Source of the DNA: Duganella sp. Root336D2
GTDB taxonomy: Bacteria; Pseudomonadota; Gammaproteobacteria; Burkholderiales; Burkholderiaceae_D
DNA: 64,000 nt
Reading direction: 5' to 3'
NCBI RefSeq assembly: GCF_001425005.1
Contig: NZ_LMDB01000038.1
Span: 76,978-140,977, forward strand
The notes beneath the pieces were generated by a model that made no database searches, was not told where the DNA came from, and saw only the letters and a program-made list of their open reading frames with translations. The position numbers and the translations under genes are program-made. Below are positions 18,718 through 25,939 of this stretch, one piece after another; the first letter of the stretch is position 1; each line of letters opens with the position of its first letter.

Positions 18718-19803
18718 ATGAGCGAACACGTCCACACCCATCTCTCCAACGGTACCGGCTTTATCACGCTGGACCGCCCGAAGGCCCTCAATTCACTGTC
18801 CCTCGACATGGTGCGCGCGATGACGCAGGCGCTGCTTGCGTGGCGCGACGATGCGTCCGTGGCGGCAGTCGTGTTGCGCAGCAGCAGCGAGCGCGCGCTG
18901 TGCGCGGGCGGCGACGTCCGCTTCTTCCACGACGTCGGCCGCGCCAACACGCAAGGCGACAGCGCACTGCTGGAAGACTTCTTCACCGAAGAATATGCGC
19001 TAAACCATTTAATCCATTTCTATCCCAAGCCATATGTGGCGCTGATGGACGGTGTGGTGATGGGCGGCGGCATGGGCATCGCACAGGGCGGGCCTGACTG
19101 CGGCGTGCGCATCGTCACCGGCCGCACCAAGATGGCGATGCCGGAAGTGAATATCGGCCTGTTCCCGGATGTAGGCGGCAGCCATTTCCTGTCGCATGCG
19201 CCGGGGCAGCTTGGCATGTGGCTGGGCCTCACCGGCCTGACGGTCGGCGCTGCCGATGCGCTGTACCTCGACCTGGCTGATTACTTCGTGCCGGAGACGG
19301 AACTGGCCGGTCTGGCCGCGCTGCTCGAATCCACGCCCGGCAAATCGCTGCGCGACGCGATTGCCGTTTATGCCGGCCCGCATAACGCCTTCGCCGGCGA
19401 CAGCGAGCTGGAAGCGCAGCGCGCTTTGATCGACAAGCATTTCTCGGCAGGCTCGGTGCCGACCATCATGCAATCGCTGCGCGGCGACAGTACGCCATTC
19501 GCGCAGAAATCGCTGAAGGCAATGGAGCTGCGCTCGCCGCTGATGATGAGCGTGACCCACGAACTGCTGAAGCGCGGTGCAGCGCTAGGGGTGCCAGACT
19601 GCTTGCGCATGGAACGCAATCTGGTGCGCCGCAACTTCGAGCATGGCGAAATTTTCGAAGGCGTGCGGGCGCTGGTGATCGACAAGGACAACCAGCCGAA
19701 GTGGAATCCCGCGACCCTGGCCGAAGTTACGCCCGCAATGGTGGAGCGCTTTTTCGAGCCATGCTGGCCGGCCTGGGCGCACCCCCTGCGGCATCTCGCA
19801 TGA
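18718..19803 (+). CDS. 3-hydroxyisobutyryl-CoA hydrolase-like enoyl-CoA hydratase family protein
   Basis: The 361-residue crotonase-fold protein is longer than simple enoyl-CoA hydratases. It carries the ECH_2-type motifs of 3-hydroxyisobutyryl-CoA hydrolases: CAGGDVRFFHD (oxyanion-hole region), DGVVMGGGMGIAQGG, and MPEVNIGLFPDVGGSHFLS with the expected catalytic Glu. The predicted reaction is hydrolysis of 3-hydroxyisobutyryl-CoA in valine breakdown. Its stop overlaps the start of an Lrp-family gene, which fits amino-acid-responsive control. A broader hydratase role cannot be excluded. Confidence 0.88.
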   Translation: MSEHVHTHLSNGTGFITLDRPKALNSLSLDMVRAMTQALLAWRDDASVAAVVLRSSSERALCAGGDVRFFHDVGRANTQGDSALLEDFFTEEYALNHLIHFYPKPYVALMDGVVMGGGMGIAQGGPDCGVRIVTGRTKMAMPEVNIGLFPDVGGSHFLSHAPGQLGMWLGLTGLTVGAADALYLDLADYFVPETELAGLAALLESTPGKSLRDAIAVYAGPHNAFAGDSELEAQRALIDKHFSAGSVPTIMQSLRGDSTPFAQKSLKAMELRSPLMMSVTHELLKRGAALGVPDCLRMERNLVRRNFEHGEIFEGVRALVIDKDNQPKWNPATLAEVTPAMVERFFEPCWPAWAHPLRHLA

Positions 19804-20261
19804 GGGAGTTGGACCGGATCGACCGCAGCATCCTCAATATCCTGCAAGAGGATGCCAGTACGCCGCTGCGAGAGATCGCCGAGCGCGTGCATTCATCGGT
19901 CGCAACCTGCCAGCGCCGCATCGAAAGGCTGCGTAGCGACGGCGTGCTGGTGAAGGCCGTCGCGCTGGTCGACCGCGCATTGGCCGGGCGGCCGCTGACG
20001 GTGTTCGTGTCGGTCGAACTGGAGAAGCAGAATACCGACATCCTCAAGCAGTTCGAGCATCGCATGCGCTCCGAGCCCGAGGTGATGTCCTGCTACGAGG
20101 TGGCGGGCGAATTCGACTTCCACCTGATCGTCACGGTGGAATCGATGGAGGAATACAGCGCCTTCACGCGCCGCGTCTTCACCTCCCACCACAATGTCAT
20201 CAACGTGAAGAGCCTGTTCGCCATGAACTGCTCGAAGTTCGAGACCAAGCTGACGCTTTGA
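19800..20261 (+). CDS. Lrp/AsnC-family transcriptional regulator
   Basis: ATG 19800 overlaps the preceding stop (ATGA). The 153-residue protein has an N-terminal winged helix (LDRIDRSILNILQED, then SSVATCQRRIERLRSDG) and a C-terminal RAM/ligand-binding domain (MSCYEVAGEFDFHLIV). Such regulators sense amino acids or derivatives. Coupling to a valine-pathway-type hydrolase suggests branched-chain amino acid control. The last 29 bases (20233-20261) reappear with 26 identities at 20670-20698, a sign of local rearrangement. Confidence 0.92.
   Translation: MRELDRIDRSILNILQEDASTPLREIAERVHSSVATCQRRIERLRSDGVLVKAVALVDRALAGRPLTVFVSVELEKQNTDILKQFEHRMRSEPEVMSCYEVAGEFDFHLIVTVESMEEYSAFTRRVFTSHHNVINVKSLFAMNCSKFETKLTL
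20233..20261 (+). repeat. lrp 3' end, copy 1 of a short direct repeat
   Basis: The final 29 bases of the lrp gene, encoding KFETKLTL and the stop. A diverged copy (26 of 29 identical by eye) lies in the same orientation at 20670-20698 and encodes KFETNLPL and a stop. Together they bracket the relic segment between them. Confidence 0.75.
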
Positions 20262-20287
20262 TTTTTGGGGCAGGGCCGGCTTAAGTC

Positions 20288-20602
20288 ATGGAAGTTCAAA
20301 TGGGAAACCATCTTGAGTTAATGAGGGATAGGGCGAGCACGTTTCCAGCAGTAGGGGACATGTCGGCAATTCGCACTGCGCGGATTTGGCATTGCAGGTA
20401 TCGCAGCCTGACGCCGATTTCCGGCATGATCAATGTTGAAGAGCTTGTGATTGGCACTTGGCCGGATTCACCGCATGAAGTACTGAGCAGAATGTCGCGG
20501 CTTCGCTATTTATCAAAGTCTGTACCAGGTCTGTCATTTGGACAGCTAGCGCTCTCACTTGAGAAATATCAAGACACGAATTTCGCCAATTTCTTGCATT
20601 GA
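20288..20602 (+). pseudogene. Truncated leucine-rich-repeat-like relic
   Basis: A 104-codon frame whose first ~77 residues look like part of a leucine-rich repeat protein (RTARIWHCRYRSLTPISG, MINVEELVIGTWPDS, VLSRMSRLRYLS). At about 20517 the repeat pattern stops and the frame enters the palindromic element at 20525-20646, ending after a short unrelated tail. There is no signal peptide or good ribosome-binding site. I read it as a fragment left after rearrangement; expression as a small protein is possible but unsupported. Confidence 0.55.
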
Positions 20603-20646
20603 GATTAGTCAAAGGTTCGGTGCTGATGTCCAAATGACAGACCTGG
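20525..20646. repeat. 20-bp inverted repeat flanking an 82-base core (CCAGACCTG-family element)
   Basis: CCAGGTCTGTCATTTGGACA at 20525-20544 is perfectly complementary to 20627-20646. The right arm (TGTCCAAATGACAGACCTGG) resembles the motif inside the repeat at 51055-51133, suggesting a dispersed palindromic family. It truncates the LRR-like frame. Confidence 0.75.
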
Positions 20647-20669
20647 CACTGGCTTGTGGCACTGGCTAG

Positions 20670-20698
20670 CGAAGTTCGAGACCAACCTGCCGCTCTGA
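20670..20698 (+). repeat. lrp 3' end, copy 2 (orphan tail)
   Basis: Diverged copy of the last 29 bases of the lrp gene, in frame to a TGA, but without any upstream lrp coding sequence. It lies just before the stop of the convergent membrane-protein gene. Confidence 0.7.
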
Positions 20699-20700
20699 CG

Positions 20701-21411
20701 CTAGGCCGGATTGCGTTTGGCTACCTCAAGCGAATAACAAAAATCATTGCAGCCAAATTCAACGGCTTTAAAGAGCTTGTCGAGCGCCGCTTCATATCCC
20801 CAGACCAATAGATAGGCAGCGATCAGCGTCAATGCCATTATTGCAAGGGTCCAAAGGCTCGACGCTATTCCCGCCATTGTGGACTGGGAGGGTTCCAGGA
20901 CCTTTGAAAACGTATAAATGAAGCTTGCCCAAATGAGACCAACAATCCATTTAAGTGCTGTGACGCGATTGCGTGAGCGTTCTTCAATAGGCTTGATTGA
21001 CTTTTTAAGGAGCTCGACTTCTTTCTCGGACTGGAACCCATTCTTGCCGAGAAAATCGACCACGAAATTAACGGCGTCCGGTGTCACACCGCTATGCGCG
21101 TAGAAGCTGGGCAGCGAAAACAAGACCAGCAGTGCTGGGGCTAACATCAGTGTCAGGTTCATGATGTTCGCGGCTTCCGTCTTTGCGAGGCCGATGCTTT
21201 CGATTAGTCCGACCCCTATGAAGGCAGCTGCAAAGGCGATATACGCCCACAAAAATATTCCATTGGTTTTTTCCTTCACCCCCATCTTCAAGAACTTCAA
21301 TGGTAGCCAGAGAAGCCGTTGAAGAAGTCGTAGCAGGGTGGAACTGCTCAAGCGGCCTTCCAGCAGGAAAGCCTCAAGTTCGATGATGAGGGAGAGGGTT
21401 TTTTCGTACAT
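20701..21411 (-). CDS. Hypothetical membrane protein, low GC
   Basis: The 236-residue protein has four to five predicted membrane helices: IFLWAYIAFAAAFIGVGLI, MNLTLMLAPALLVLFSL, LKWIVGLIWASFIYTF and LWTLAIMALTLIAAYLLVW. A charged cytoplasmic stretch (KNGFQSEKEVELLKKSIKP) lies between the pairs. I recognise no family. Base composition (about 50% GC by eye) is well below the neighbours, and it lies next to the lrp-tail duplication, so horizontal acquisition is likely. The gene is convergent with the relic. Confidence 0.7.
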   Translation of the reverse strand: MYEKTLSLIIELEAFLLEGRLSSSTLLRLLQRLLWLPLKFLKMGVKEKTNGIFLWAYIAFAAAFIGVGLIESIGLAKTEAANIMNLTLMLAPALLVLFSLPSFYAHSGVTPDAVNFVVDFLGKNGFQSEKEVELLKKSIKPIEERSRNRVTALKWIVGLIWASFIYTFSKVLEPSQSTMAGIASSLWTLAIMALTLIAAYLLVWGYEAALDKLFKAVEFGCNDFCYSLEVAKRNPA

Positions 21412-21494
21412 CGATCAAGCTTAGAGGCTTTTACCTTTAGTAGTTCGTATCAAAAGCCGCACGAATCGGTGCCATGAATCGGTCTTCTTGCCAG

Positions 21495-22055
21495 TTAATC
21501 GCAAGCGATACAGCTGGCATTTGATTTGGAGTGGGCACTTTTGCGTATCGCCAATGCGGCCACGATCAAGGAGAGGCACGGCAGCCAAACCCATAGGAGT
21601 TCAGATTTGATGACGGTTAAGCCGGCGGGGCCCAGGAAGCGTCCCATGGTTAATGGCGATACGCGGATGAACTGGACCGGGAAGAAATGCCGCTGATCGG
21701 AGAATGGCCACCAGATCGCGGCACCAAGGCCGCCTGTCGTCAGCATATCGAGCAAGGGGTGCGAGACGCAGGCGAACGACACGAATGCCATTGTCACCCA
21801 GCGTTTCGCTTGCAGCCATGGCGCGGCAAGCGCCGCCAGCAATCCTAATGCCAGCGCAAACACAATTGAGTGCGAGGCTCCGCGATGGCCAAGCTGGTTT
21901 GCATATTCGATCCCAAGCTTGAAGGCGATGACGTCCATATCAGGTACGATTGCCGCCACCATGCCGGCCATCAGCAGCCGACGTGAAATGCGGGTTGGGC
22001 CAAGTACGACGCCGAGTGCCAGCGGAATCGCTGGGTGGGTAAGGATGGTGGGCAT
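21495..22055 (-). CDS. YdjM/DUF457-type inner-membrane metal-dependent hydrolase
   Basis: The 186-residue membrane protein opens with MPTILTHPAIPLALG and contains IVPDMDVIAF, HRGASHSIVFAL and SHPLLDMLTTGG. The conserved Asp and His residues are the pattern of the YdjM/YfhO-like (DUF457) putative metal-dependent hydrolase family, with four or so helices. E. coli YdjM is LexA-regulated; no SOS box is evident here. The length is typical. The enzymatic activity of the family is not well established. Confidence 0.82.
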   Translation of the reverse strand: MPTILTHPAIPLALGVVLGPTRISRRLLMAGMVAAIVPDMDVIAFKLGIEYANQLGHRGASHSIVFALALGLLAALAAPWLQAKRWVTMAFVSFACVSHPLLDMLTTGGLGAAIWWPFSDQRHFFPVQFIRVSPLTMGRFLGPAGLTVIKSELLWVWLPCLSLIVAALAIRKSAHSKSNASCIACD

Positions 22056-22217
22056 GATGCTAAGGAAATTAAATGGAGGGCTCGCGATGGTGCTTACGCA
22101 AATCGCATGAAGCTCTTGCGGACTGCGGCGCTCCCCAGTTAAGGAAGTTGCGTTCGGTCTTCTGGGCTAGGAAGAGGTGCTCGCGGGCCGCCGGGTAAAA
22201 CGACGACTTCGCCTGCA

Positions 22218-22547
22218 TCACTCTTTAGGGCAGTCGACTGGCGGCAAGGGGCCGAACACGACCTCGGTATCGGCTGGGCCCGAAGTCTGCAGGATGTAGA
22301 CGACTTTAGCCGCGCTGTCGACGTACATCATATGCGCGCGGCCGCCCGGCAGCATGCCAGGTGAATTCAGCGTCATGTGTCGCGTGTCGCGCAGCTTCTC
22401 CGGCAACTGCGGCACGGTGGGCCATTTTTCGCGGGTGCCGGATGGCGACACGAAGCTGGCGTAATGCGCAGCCGTGCAACGCCAGATTGGTTCCGGCTCG
22501 GGAGGTGCAGCGCCCAGCGCTGCTGCAAGCAGTAATGAGATCGCCAT
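22218..22547 (-). CDS. Small exported protein, paralogue of the next upstream gene's N-terminal domain
   Basis: About 109 residues starting at ATG 22547 (MAISLLLAAALGAA signal peptide); an ATG at 22565 adds six residues. The mature part (IWRCTAAHYASFVSPSGT, then KWP, LRDTRHMTLNS, HMMYVD, VVFGPLPPVDC) aligns along its whole length with the N-terminal domain of the gene at 22594-23322. It is therefore a single-domain paralogue of the two-domain neighbour. The two conserved cysteines could pair in the periplasm. No known family is recognised. Confidence 0.75.
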   Translation of the reverse strand: MAISLLLAAALGAAPPEPEPIWRCTAAHYASFVSPSGTREKWPTVPQLPEKLRDTRHMTLNSPGMLPGGRAHMMYVDSAAKVVYILQTSGPADTEVVFGPLPPVDCPKE

Positions 22548-22593
22548 GTGCAGATGATAGATCAAAAATCAGCTATAGGATTACTTTAAATTG

Positions 22594-23322
22594 TTACCGT
22601 CGGCTGAGCTGCGGCCTGGCCGGAGGCGCACCGCTTTCCATCCGGATGCGCAGTTCTCCATCTTCCTTGACCAGCAGGACCGCATACGAATGGGATGTAG
22701 TCTCGGCACCTGCCTGGTCGCTTCGCGCTACACCGCCGGTGACCATGACCGATTGGTCGCCGAGCTTCTCGTATGCCAGGCCTTGCCAGCGGAACGTAGC
22801 GGGTGGCTTCCAGCTTTTCGCGTATTCGCTGGACAGCTTGTCGAACGTAAGCTCTTCTTTCCATTCTCCGCCAATGAAAATCGTGCCGCGCCGGGAGTAC
22901 CTGTTGGCCAGCGCCTTGCGGTCGCCTGCGGCGACATCGTCCGCGTAGGTATCCATGAAGAAGTGCGCGAGATCGAGGATGTCGGTTGCCGCAGGATCCG
23001 CACAGGCGACCTTTGCCAATGGGCCGAAGATCACTATTGAGTCCAGCGTGCCGGCGGACTGCTCGATGTAGGCCTTGCCGGCTTTGGTATCAACGTACAT
23101 GACGTGCGACTTGCCTCCAGCGTAGGCGCCGGAAGTGTTGAGCAGCATGGACCGCTTGTTCCGCAAATGTCCGGGCAAGGCCTTCAGCACGGGCCATTTG
23201 GCCGCGGTGCCGGATGGGGAGACGAAGGCACCATAATGCTGCGCAGTGCAGCGCCAGGCCGGATCCGGATCCACGGGTGCGGCGCCAACTGCGGCTGCTG
23301 CCAGCAAGACGAATAAGTTCAT
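22594..23322 (-). CDS. Two-domain exported protein: novel Cys domain plus NTF2/SnoaL-like domain
   Basis: The 242-residue protein has a signal peptide (MNLFVLLAAAAVGAAP). A first domain (about 17-110) shares WRCTA.HY..FVSPSGT, KWP, MYVD and FGPL motifs with the gene at 22218. A second domain (about 115-235, ILDLAHFFMDTYADDV to SYAVLLVKEDGELRIRM) looks NTF2/SnoaL-like. Its start overlaps the stop of the gene at 23319 (ATGA), so it is translationally coupled. It is probably periplasmic; the function is unknown. Confidence 0.75.
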   Translation of the reverse strand: MNLFVLLAAAAVGAAPVDPDPAWRCTAQHYGAFVSPSGTAAKWPVLKALPGHLRNKRSMLLNTSGAYAGGKSHVMYVDTKAGKAYIEQSAGTLDSIVIFGPLAKVACADPAATDILDLAHFFMDTYADDVAAGDRKALANRYSRRGTIFIGGEWKEELTFDKLSSEYAKSWKPPATFRWQGLAYEKLGDQSVMVTGGVARSDQAGAETTSHSYAVLLVKEDGELRIRMESGAPPARPQLSRR

Positions 23323-23648
23323 TTACCCTCCAACTCTTTCATGCGTTGCGTGATCTGGTCCATCTTGTCGACAGCGTTGAATGCATCGCAGTTGTCGGCG
23401 ACCTGTTCCTCTCGCCCTGGCTCTTTGGCGAAGTAGAGCTTTTCGCAGTCGCATCGCAGGCGAGCCTTGAGTTTCTTGCCCTTCCGGAGTTCCGCGGTCC
23501 AGCAGGAATCGGCACAGCCGCAGGACTGATAGGTCAGGACTTCGCCTGCGCGTGGCCAATCCAGATTGTATTGGCGATGCTGTCCGGCAGCCTGCACTGC
23601 AGGAGTCAGGGCCAGCATTGCAACCAGAGATAGCCGGCGTATTTTCAT
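23319..23648 (-). CDS. Small cysteine-rich exported protein
   Basis: ATG 23648 overlaps the stop of the lipoprotein gene upstream. The 109-residue product has a signal peptide (MKIRRLSLVAMLALTPAVQAA) and a mature region with six cysteines in the pattern SCGCADSCW, RCDCEK and DNC, implying disulfides or metal binding. The C-terminal KMDQITQRMKELEGK is helical. The 3' end overlaps the next gene by ATGA. No family is recognised; the context is a cassette of exported proteins. Confidence 0.75.
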   Translation of the reverse strand: MKIRRLSLVAMLALTPAVQAAGQHRQYNLDWPRAGEVLTYQSCGCADSCWTAELRKGKKLKARLRCDCEKLYFAKEPGREEQVADNCDAFNAVDKMDQITQRMKELEGK

Positions 23649-23986
23649 TCTGGGAAAATGGTTTGGAAGCTTACGCCGCAGGACTTGAAGGTAAGCACCG
23701 TCAGTACCTGCGGGTCGACCTTGAATGTGACTTTGGCGAACTCGTTCTCGCTGACACCATTGCACGGAATATCCAGCGCGTGCTCGCCAGCTTCAACCTG
23801 GACATTTTGACTGGCGCGGTCGATCGCCTCTTTCAGTGTCGTGCTGTCGATGCGCTCCATGAAGTCGGGGCGGACGCCTTGCGGGAGCTCGGGTGCGACC
23901 GCAACTTCCGCCAATTTTTCGGAACAGGCTGCGAGCGCAAGGCAAAGGATGGGAATAAGTTTCTGCATCATGGAGAATGTTAGCAT
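23645..23986 (-). CDS. Small predicted lipoprotein heading the exported-protein cassette
   Basis: Up to 113 residues from ATG 23986; in-frame ATGs at 23971 and 23968 are alternatives. A lipobox LAAC (in MQKLIPILCLALAACSEK) predicts a lipid-anchored protein. The mature region ends DIPCNGVSENEFAKVTFKVD, then LTFKSCGVSFQTIFPE, with two more cysteines. It is the first gene of a run of three overlapping genes plus a fourth nearby on the minus strand. The function is unknown. Confidence 0.72.
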   Translation of the reverse strand: MLTFSMMQKLIPILCLALAACSEKLAEVAVAPELPQGVRPDFMERIDSTTLKEAIDRASQNVQVEAGEHALDIPCNGVSENEFAKVTFKVDPQVLTVLTFKSCGVSFQTIFPE

Positions 23987-24087
23987 GTCGGCAAGTGAAA
24001 AAATTTCTCACTGGCATGTGCGTAATCGGGAAATCGTTTCGTGCGGACTGCCTAAGATGATCGCTCGTTGTTTGAAAGGAGAGCATC

Positions 24088-24462
24088 ATGATTGACCACG
24101 TATCCATTGCCACCCGCGACCTGCCGCGTGCGGTGGAATTTTATACAGCCTGCCTGGAGCCGCTTGGCTACAGCGTGCAGCACCAGGATGACAAGCAGGC
24201 CATCTTCGGCGCGGACGGCCACTGGGCCTTCGCCATCTATCCAGCGCAAGGCGATGCGCCGCTGATTGGCCAGCGCGGCCACATTGCCATCAAGTCGCCA
24301 TCGCAGCTCGCGACCCACGCCTTCCACGCCAATGCCATGGCGCAGGGTGGTGCATCCTTGCGCACGCCCGGCCTGCGCCCCGATGTCAATGAGCGCTATT
24401 TTGGGACGATGATCACTGATCCGGACCAGCATACGATCGAAGTGGTGCACTGGCTGGATTAA
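24088..24462 (+). CDS. VOC (glyoxalase/bleomycin-resistance fold) family protein
   Basis: The 124-residue protein shows the vicinal oxygen chelate pattern: MIDHVSIATRDLPRAVEFYT at the start, GYSVQHQ, GHIAIKS in the middle, and DPDQHTIEVVHW with the C-terminal metal Glu. Such small VOC proteins are dioxygenase-, isomerase- or resistance-like, and the substrate is not predictable. AAGGAGAG just before ATG 24088 is a strong ribosome-binding site. It is divergent from the lipoprotein cassette. Confidence 0.88.
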   Translation: MIDHVSIATRDLPRAVEFYTACLEPLGYSVQHQDDKQAIFGADGHWAFAIYPAQGDAPLIGQRGHIAIKSPSQLATHAFHANAMAQGGASLRTPGLRPDVNERYFGTMITDPDQHTIEVVHWLD

Positions 24463-24539
24463 TTTGGTGCACGGGGCCGGCCAACGGCTGGCCCGTATCT
24501 TGCAGTACCGCTTGGGTCATCCACTTTATCCAAGCGCTA

Positions 24540-25035
24540 ATGACCACCATCCGCTCAGCCCCACCCGGCCGATGCCGCTGCCATCGCTGCAATCTACAAC
24601 CACTACGTTTCGACCACCACCATCACGTTCGAAGAGGCCGAAGTAGGCATCGACGACATGGCCAACCGCATCACGAAAGTCATTTCATCCAAGCTGCCCT
24701 GGCTGGTGCTGGAGCAGGACGGGAAGATCCTCGGCTACGCCTACGCCAGCAAATGGAAAGAACGTTCTGCTTATCGCCTTTCGGTCGAGAGCTCGATCTA
24801 CCTGCACCAGGAAGTGCGCGGCAAAGGTTTCGCGCGCAAGCTGTACCAGCATTTATTCGACCTGCTGCGCCAGAGCGGCGTGCACCTGGTGATCGGAGGC
24901 GTGGCGCTGCCCAATGACGCCAGCGTTGGCCTGCACGAGAAGATGGGCTTCCAGCCCGTCGGCGCGTTCAAGGAAGTCGGCCGCAAGTTCGGCCGCTGGA
25001 TCGACGTCAGCTACTGGCAGCTGCGGCTGGAGTAA
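24540..25035 (+). pseudogene. GNAT N-acetyltransferase gene with an N-terminal frameshift
   Basis: ATG 24540 opens MTTIRSA, the usual start of this GNAT subfamily, but the frame then loses the family sequence. In another frame, from about 24560, the expected ADAAAIAAIYNHYV, then STTTITFEEAEVGIDD, continues without interruption into ITKVISSKLPWLVLEQDGK, VRGKGFARKLYQHLF (acetyl-CoA loop) and GRWIDVSYWQLRLE, ending at 25035. A one-base gain (or two-base loss) near 24556-24566 explains this. The remaining frame has no start before ATG 24658, which would drop the N-terminal strand and helix. The relatives are phosphinothricin-type acetyltransferases. A sequencing error is possible. Confidence 0.75.
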
Positions 25036-25041
25036 TTGAAA

Positions 25042-25905
25042 TTACGTCTGCTCACGGTGGCGCAGCACCACCGTCTCAGTCGGCGCGAAGTGGCGTGCCA
25101 GGCGTTCGGCCATATAGACTGAGCGGTGCTGGCCGCCGGTGCAGCCGACTGCTACCGTCAGGTAGGAGCGGTTGTCGCGCCTGAAATGCGGCAGCCATTT
25201 GGCGACGAAGCCTTTGATATCCTGGAACATCTCTTCCGCGCTTTCCTGCGCATCGAGGAAGGCGATCACCGGCGCATCGCGGCCGTTCAATGGACGCAGG
25301 GTGAGGTCGTAATATGGATTCGGAATCGCGCGCACGTCGAACACGAAGTCGGCATCGAGCGGTACACCGACTTTGAAAGCGAAAGATTCGAAGAACAGCG
25401 TCAGTGGTGCGTTCTCGCTGTGCACCAGGTCCTTGACCCAGGCGCGCAGCTTGTTGGCGTTCATCTCCGATGTATCGATCACGTGGCCAAGCTGCTGGAT
25501 GGCCGACAGGCGTTCGCGTTCCTCGGCGATGCATTCGATCAGGGTGCGGCGTGCCGCAGGATTCTGGCCGGGCGCCAGTTCGTGCGACAACGGGTGGCTG
25601 CGGCGGGTTTCAGAGAAGCGCGCCACCAGCGAATGGGTGTTCGCGGTGAGGAAGATCACCTTTACATCGTGGCCGTCTTCTTTCAGCTTGCGGTATTCGC
25701 CGGGCAGGCTGGCAAGGCTGGAAGCGCTGCGCGCATCGACCGCAACGGCCAATGCATCCGTTCCCTCAATTGCGAGGCGGTTGATCAGGTCTGGCAGCAG
25801 TGCCGGAGGCAGGTTGTCGACGCAGTAGTAGCCGATGTCTTCAAGAACGTTCAGCGCAACTGATTTGCCGGAGCCGGAGATGCCGGTGAGTAGTACGATT
25901 CGCAT
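25042..25905 (-). CDS. rapZ: RNase adapter / nucleotide-binding protein RapZ (YvcJ family)
   Basis: The 287-residue protein has Walker A GISGSGKS (residues 8-15), DARSASSLASLPGEY, ETRRSHPLS and a C-terminal domain with VAVGCTGGQHRSVYMAERLA, the RapZ hallmark. In enterics RapZ presents GlmZ sRNA to RNase E to control glucosamine-6-phosphate synthase; in betaproteobacteria the target is less clear. It is the last gene of the ptsN-hprK-rapZ unit. There is no Shine-Dalgarno; instead the 3' arm of a 10-bp inverted repeat abuts the ATG. Confidence 0.95.
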   Translation of the reverse strand: MRIVLLTGISGSGKSVALNVLEDIGYYCVDNLPPALLPDLINRLAIEGTDALAVAVDARSASSLASLPGEYRKLKEDGHDVKVIFLTANTHSLVARFSETRRSHPLSHELAPGQNPAARRTLIECIAEERERLSAIQQLGHVIDTSEMNANKLRAWVKDLVHSENAPLTLFFESFAFKVGVPLDADFVFDVRAIPNPYYDLTLRPLNGRDAPVIAFLDAQESAEEMFQDIKGFVAKWLPHFRRDNRSYLTVAVGCTGGQHRSVYMAERLARHFAPTETVVLRHREQT

Positions 25906-25939
25906 GCGACTGATAGTACCATTAGTCCGTATCAGTCGC
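25906..25939 (-). promoter_or_regulatory. Inverted repeat ending at the rapZ start codon
   Basis: GCGACTGATA and TATCAGTCGC form perfect 10-bp arms separated by 14 bases. In minus-strand reading the first arm overlaps the hprK stop and the second ends immediately before the rapZ ATG (25903-25905), where a ribosome-binding site would be expected. In the mRNA this could form a hairpin that gates rapZ translation. Confidence 0.5.

Noticed and set aside
20642-20660. Sigma-54 promoter-like TGGCAC followed by TTGT
   Set aside because: The spacing between the TGGCAC and TTG elements is 4 rather than 5 and the second element lacks TTGC; it lies in a duplicated GGCACTGGCT tandem.
24474-24494. Terminator after the VOC gene (GGGCCGGCC-AAC-GGCTGGCCC)
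   Set aside because: The stem is good but there is no T-run after it; it is left as an unassigned hairpin.
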